Of a stretch of DNA of 64,000 nucleotides, positions 62,599 through 64,000 are shown piece after piece. Both the position numbers and the translations under genes were made by a program. The DNA comes from an uncultured Pelagibacteraceae bacterium. Lineage in GTDB: Bacteria; Pseudomonadota; Alphaproteobacteria; Pelagibacterales; Pelagibacteraceae. Below the pieces are notes generated by a model. That model was not told the DNA's origin. It made no database searches and saw only the letters and a list, made by a program, of their open reading frames with translations. Each line of letters starts with the position of its first letter. Within the stretch, counting starts at the first letter, position 1. The DNA is taken from contig CACHWQ010000006.1 in NCBI GenBank assembly GCA_902583645.1, positions 1-64,000 on the forward strand, in the 5' to 3' direction.

Positions 62599-63645
62599 AT
62601 GAAAAAATTTATAATTTTAATTATTATTTTTTTTCAATATAATTCGATAACTTTTTCTATGATAGATAAACCCTACCATCATTTAGATAATGGAAGATTC
62701 AGAAATCCTGAAGGATCACCAGCCCGAAGTGAAAATGTAAAATGGTCATATAGCACTTTCAATAAAGAAAAAAAAAAATTAGACATGACTGTTCCGGATG
62801 GGCATGTAATTAAAAAAAATTTAGTTTTAGAAAAATTAAAAAATATTAAAAATGACGATTATATAGGCTGGATAGGACATGCTACCTTTTTAATAAAACT
62901 AGGTAACACAACTATAATAACTGATCCTGTTTTTTCTAAAAATGCTGGTCCATTAATTTTTGGACCTAAAAGATATACTGAGCCAGCATTAGATTTAAAT
63001 GAGCTACCGAAAATTGATTTATTTTTATTGACCCATAATCATTACGATCATCAGGACATGGGTACTATAAGAAAATTTCCATACAAAGATTCAAAAGTAT
63101 TTACTGCACTCAAATTAGGCAAATATTTTACAAAACACCATTTTAAAAATGTTCAAGAGCTTGACTGGTATCAAGAAGTAAAATTAAATGATTTAAAAAT
63201 TACATTCTTACCTGCGGTCCATTGGTCAAAAAGAAGTTTAACAGATACAAATAAAACTTTATGGGGTAGTTTTTTAATAGAATACGCTGGTAAAAAAATA
63301 TTTTTTGCATGTGATACTGGATATGGAAACATCTATAAAAAAATCGGCAATGAGTTTGGGCCAATTGATCTAACAATGATAAATATTGGTGCATATGATT
63401 TTAGACCAATGTTTGAAAAATCAATATATCACACATCGCCCGAGGAGGCGCTGCAAGCAGCTCAAGATCTAAAAAGTAATAAAGTTTTAGGTACTCATTG
63501 GGGTACATTTGTTTTATCGCTTGAACCAATAATGGAACCTCCAAAAAGATTCAAAGATAACGCAGAAAAATTTGGTTTTAAAAGAGACGATGCTTTAATT
63601 TTTAAAATTGGAGAATTTAAAAAATTAAGCGAGGTATTAGATTAA
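62599..63645 (+). CDS. Exported metallo-beta-lactamase-fold hydrolase (NAPE-PLD/UlaG-like)
   Basis: A 348-residue protein with a signal peptide (core FIILIIIFFQYNSITFS). The N-terminal HLDNGRFRNPEGSP block and WIGHATFLIKLGNTTIITDPVF near 95 match NAPE-PLD-type hydrolases. The metal motif LLTHNHYDHQD is near 148, further ligands are in LPAVHWSKRSL, FFACDTGYG and LGTHWGTF. It probably cleaves a phosphodiester in the periplasm or membrane; the substrate is unknown. It lies two bases after purK. Confidence 0.87.
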   Translation: MKKFIILIIIFFQYNSITFSMIDKPYHHLDNGRFRNPEGSPARSENVKWSYSTFNKEKKKLDMTVPDGHVIKKNLVLEKLKNIKNDDYIGWIGHATFLIKLGNTTIITDPVFSKNAGPLIFGPKRYTEPALDLNELPKIDLFLLTHNHYDHQDMGTIRKFPYKDSKVFTALKLGKYFTKHHFKNVQELDWYQEVKLNDLKITFLPAVHWSKRSLTDTNKTLWGSFLIEYAGKKIFFACDTGYGNIYKKIGNEFGPIDLTMINIGAYDFRPMFEKSIYHTSPEEALQAAQDLKSNKVLGTHWGTFVLSLEPIMEPPKRFKDNAEKFGFKRDDALIFKIGEFKKLSEVLD

Positions 63646-63646
63646 T

Positions 63647-64000
63647 TTAAATATCCAGATTCATATAACAAGAGTTAGGATCTTCTTTGTAGTGAGCAAA
63701 AGGAGGACATTTTTGGAAACCAATTTTCTGAAATAATTCTCTTGCTGGTTTAAAAAAATCTCCAGATCCAGTCTCGATACTTAATTTTCTTAAATTTAAA
63801 TTTTTAGCTTTAATTAATAAGTGTTTTAATATTTTCTCGCCATAACCTTTTTTCCTAAATTCGTTTGTCACTCTTATAGATTTAAACTCACCATGTTTCT
63901 GATCAAAAAGCTTTATAGCGCCACACCCTACGAGTTTACTGTCCTCCCATATACTCCAAAACTTAATACTACGATCTTTTAACCCAGGTATATCAAGTAC
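63647..64000 (-). CDS. GNAT family N-acetyltransferase, 5' end beyond the window
   Basis: The open frame continues through the right edge, so only the last 117 residues are seen. They include the GNAT core: FWSIWEDSKLVGCGAIKLF, then FKSIRVTNEFRKKGYGEKILKHLL with the acetyl-CoA loop (RKKGYGEK), and FFKPARELFQKIGFQKCPPFAHY with the closing helix-strand. The substrate is unknown. A GTG at 63871 lies inside the conserved core and is not the true start. The stop is one base from the stop of the convergent hydrolase gene. Confidence 0.87.
   Translation of the reverse strand, partial: VLDIPGLKDRSIKFWSIWEDSKLVGCGAIKLFDQKHGEFKSIRVTNEFRKKGYGEKILKHLLIKAKNLNLRKLSIETGSGDFFKPARELFQKIGFQKCPPFAHYKEDPNSCYMNLDI

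Noticed and set aside
1-64000. Search by eye for tRNA, rRNA, CRISPR repeats, transposases, integrases and phage genes.
   Set aside because: None seen. Gene order is dense and composition uniform, so I see no sign of a recent mobile element.

Overview
The window looks like a piece of a streamlined, AT-rich marine alphaproteobacterium of the SAR11/Pelagibacterales type (HIMB59 or AEGEAN-169 relatives are possible alternatives). The reasons are the strong A/T bias with Lys/Asn/Ile-rich proteins, near-zero intergenic space, the many methylated-osmolyte genes, and a SAM-V-like pseudoknot in front of a betaine-homocysteine methyltransferase gene. The lineage is inferred from gene content, not from a marker gene. 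I see no rRNA, tRNA, CRISPR, insertion sequence or phage gene. No gene-free stretch exceeds 300 bases; the longest is about 273 bases at 52673-52945.

Layout. 1-1192: the start of folE (with an apparent frameshift), hisI and a DUF2237 gene. 1194-8252 (minus): a dimethylglycine dehydrogenase operon with its own electron chain (etfB, etfA, ETF-ubiquinone oxidoreductase), plus small envelope proteins. 8310-13617: a hydroxyacid dehydrogenase, a GDPD-family gene, a gamma-butyrobetaine-hydroxylase-like oxygenase, an orphan betaine ABC ATPase, a pseudoazurin and a BKACE enzyme. 13651-18763: an operon of class II aldolase, aldehyde dehydrogenase, VOC protein, homocysteine methyltransferase-like protein, MsrA and a serine hydrolase. 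18760-23252: two DMT exporters, an amidase and an iron-type alcohol dehydrogenase. 23254-30926: a betaine-type ABC transporter with an unusual double permease, then SDR, thioesterase, DMT exporter and 2OG oxygenase. 31030-36736: an uncharacterised five-gene catabolic operon (LLM flavin monooxygenase, ThDP enzyme, DUF1185, alpha/beta hydrolase, aldehyde dehydrogenase) behind a possible structured leader RNA. 36739-41297 (minus): carnitine dehydrogenase, enoyl-CoA hydratase family, PhyH-like oxygenase, exported MsrA and others. 41338-45673: two paralogous propeller/autotransporter proteins. 45770-52672 (minus): BHMT, a second dehydrogenase-GcvT protein, a methyltransferase, a Rieske oxygenase, an M24 peptidase and a small kinase. 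52946-57039: a second betaine-type binding protein and permease with MetF-like and DmdA-like C1 enzymes. 57083-61007: Yip1 protein, a tiny CxxC protein, DUF3726, a 554-residue orphan and a degenerate M19 dipeptidase. 61055-64000: purE, purK, a metallo-beta-lactamase-fold hydrolase and a partial GNAT gene.

How it fits together. Most of the window can be read as one dispersed programme for taking up and stripping quaternary ammonium osmolytes. A proposed chain is gamma-butyrobetaine to carnitine (9895-11019), to 3-dehydrocarnitine (39136-40074), to betainyl-CoA plus acetoacetate (12733-13617), to glycine betaine (28486-28956), to dimethylglycine with methionine made (51632-52672), to sarcosine and glycine (5095-7527 and 49225-51630), with electrons passing through ETF and ETF-QO to ubiquinone. 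Two binding proteins, two permeases and two ATPases would supply the substrates. The individual family calls are mostly strong; the pathway assembly and exact substrates are inference.
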